Positions 63,513-64,000 of a stretch of DNA of 64,000 bases are shown piece after piece. Source of the DNA: an uncultured Candidatus Altimarinota bacterium (GTDB lineage Bacteria > Patescibacteriota > Gracilibacteria > BD1-5 > UBA6164); the NCBI GenBank assembly GCA_937864295.1, contig CALMJA010000015.1:1-64000 (forward strand), in the 5' to 3' direction. The notes below the pieces were generated by a model. That model was given only the letters and a program-made list of their open reading frames with translations, did not search any database and was not told the origin of the DNA. Position numbers and translations under genes: made by a program. How positions within the stretch are numbered: the stretch's first letter is position 1; every line of letters starts with the position of its first letter.

Positions 63513-64000
63513 ATGCATGATACATTTTTGTATAAGTGAGGTTGAGAAAGACTAATTCTTATGATGGCAAAAGCACTTAATGCTGATTTAGCATCATGAT
63601 TTTTTAGTAAAGGTAGTTTTAACTTGAGAAAAGAATGATTTAAGTGAAAAATGATAAGTGTTTCAAGTGAAATATTTAAAAAATGATTTAGACACATAAA
63701 ATTGAAGTTTGCTTTTTTGTTTAAAACAAGCTTTTTAAAAAATTATGATACTGTAATTTTTTCTTGAGACAGTATAAGTGCAGTTAGAAATTGTAATAAA
63801 AATCAAAAAAAAATATATTATTGTCATACTCCACCTAGATATATTTATGATTTACATGATTTATATCTAAAAAAGGTACCTTATTTTTTAAAAACAGCTT
63901 TCAAAATTTTTAGTTTTGTTTTTAAAAAAATGTATGAAAGGGATGTTAAAAAAATGGATTTAATTTTAACTAATTCAATAAATACTCAAAAAAGAATCAA
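63513..64000 (+). CDS. Glycosyltransferase family 4-like, N-terminal part
   Basis: Runs off the right edge; 162 codons visible. The N-terminus MHDTFLYKGGGERLILMMAKALNADLAS is the donor-independent GT-B start (KGGGERL loop), and YDTVIFSGDSISAV then KIYYCHTPPRYIYDLH are typical of mannosyl/GT4 enzymes of cell-envelope glycan synthesis. It begins 5 bp after mutS. Confidence 0.85.

Noticed and set aside
63117-63697. Minus-strand ORFs of 108-133 codons at the right end
   Set aside because: Shadows of the mutS ATPase and the glycosyltransferase start.
1-64000. Reading the many in-frame UGA codons as pseudogene breaks, Trp (mycoplasma code) or selenocysteine
   Set aside because: UGA sits at conserved glycines in many unrelated proteins, UGG is used normally for Trp, and no selenocysteine element is needed. 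Genes are intact when UGA=Gly.

Overview
ORGANISM. The window is very AT-rich and can only be read if UGA codes for glycine. UGA codons fall on invariant glycines of well-known motifs: the MurG N-terminal loop, the FtsE Walker A and signature motifs, the kinase G boxes, the MutS Walker A and the PNPase KH loop. Every gene ends in TAA or TAG. This is genetic code 25, known from Gracilibacteria and Absconditabacteria (Patescibacteria/CPR); the window alone does not separate the two. A standard-code ORF caller fragments almost every gene here. I re-read the sequence by eye with UGA=Gly and found 53 coding regions (51 genes in one frame plus one gene split over two frames, and counting the partial genes at both edges), three tRNAs (Arg, His, Trp) and many short hairpin terminators. 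No rRNA, IS element, CRISPR array or phage structural gene was seen.

LAYOUT. 1-1.5 kb: end of pnp and a small protein. 1.5-8 kb: a signalling block with an EAL-domain protein and two OmpR-type regulators on the minus strand, divergent from a zinc-ribbon protein, a membrane histidine kinase and a third regulator. 8-11 kb: a phosphate block (CYTH triphosphate-tunnel enzyme, VTC-type polyphosphate polymerase-like protein, PiT phosphate permease). 11-12.8 kb: murG and a PAP2 phosphatase (cell wall). 12.9-14.2 kb: a HisRS homologue that has lost its catalytic residues. 14.2-19.4 kb: a surface-protein block (one LPKTG-anchored protein, one gene split over two frames, one 887-residue secreted protein) bounded and divided by three near-identical terminators. 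19.5-30.7 kb: tRNA-Arg, a second EAL protein, recJ, recX, an MFS-like permease, a DUF2130/MazG/YigZ/YgjP operon, a YggS-like gene, NIF3 and a TPR protein. 30.8-39 kb: a flippase, a Na+/H+ antiporter, efp, ftsE, nth, UPF0489, thioredoxin and pilC. 39-42.8 kb: hsp20 and secreted or surface proteins, including a probably abundant one. 43-49.6 kb: rsmA, an ATP-grasp enzyme, lepA, a DUF1704 metallopeptidase and a kinase/regulator pair. 49.7-53.7 kb: tRNA-His with a duplicated 3' end, a structured non-coding stretch, rpsA, rpsB, tsf and tRNA-Trp. 53.7-64 kb: a VanZ-like protein, a small GC-richer gene that looks foreign, two DEAD-box helicases, an MscS-like protein, a second CYTH protein, a large membrane protein, an N-terminally short MutS, and the start of a glycosyltransferase.

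HOW IT FITS TOGETHER. The gene set suits a small, host-associated or predatory CPR cell: translation, RNA turnover and repair genes, a peptidoglycan wall with type IV pilus parts, many secreted surface proteins, and an unusual amount of two-component and EAL signalling. The observations I rate highest are: (a) UGA-glycine is common in ordinary genes but nearly absent from genes expected to be highly expressed; (b) the phosphate/polyphosphate cluster; (c) the HisRS pseudoenzyme; (d) the tRNA-His 3'-end duplication next to a structured region; (e) a foreign-looking gene with its own promoter, Shine-Dalgarno and terminator. All coordinates and counts come from reading by hand; no database search was run.
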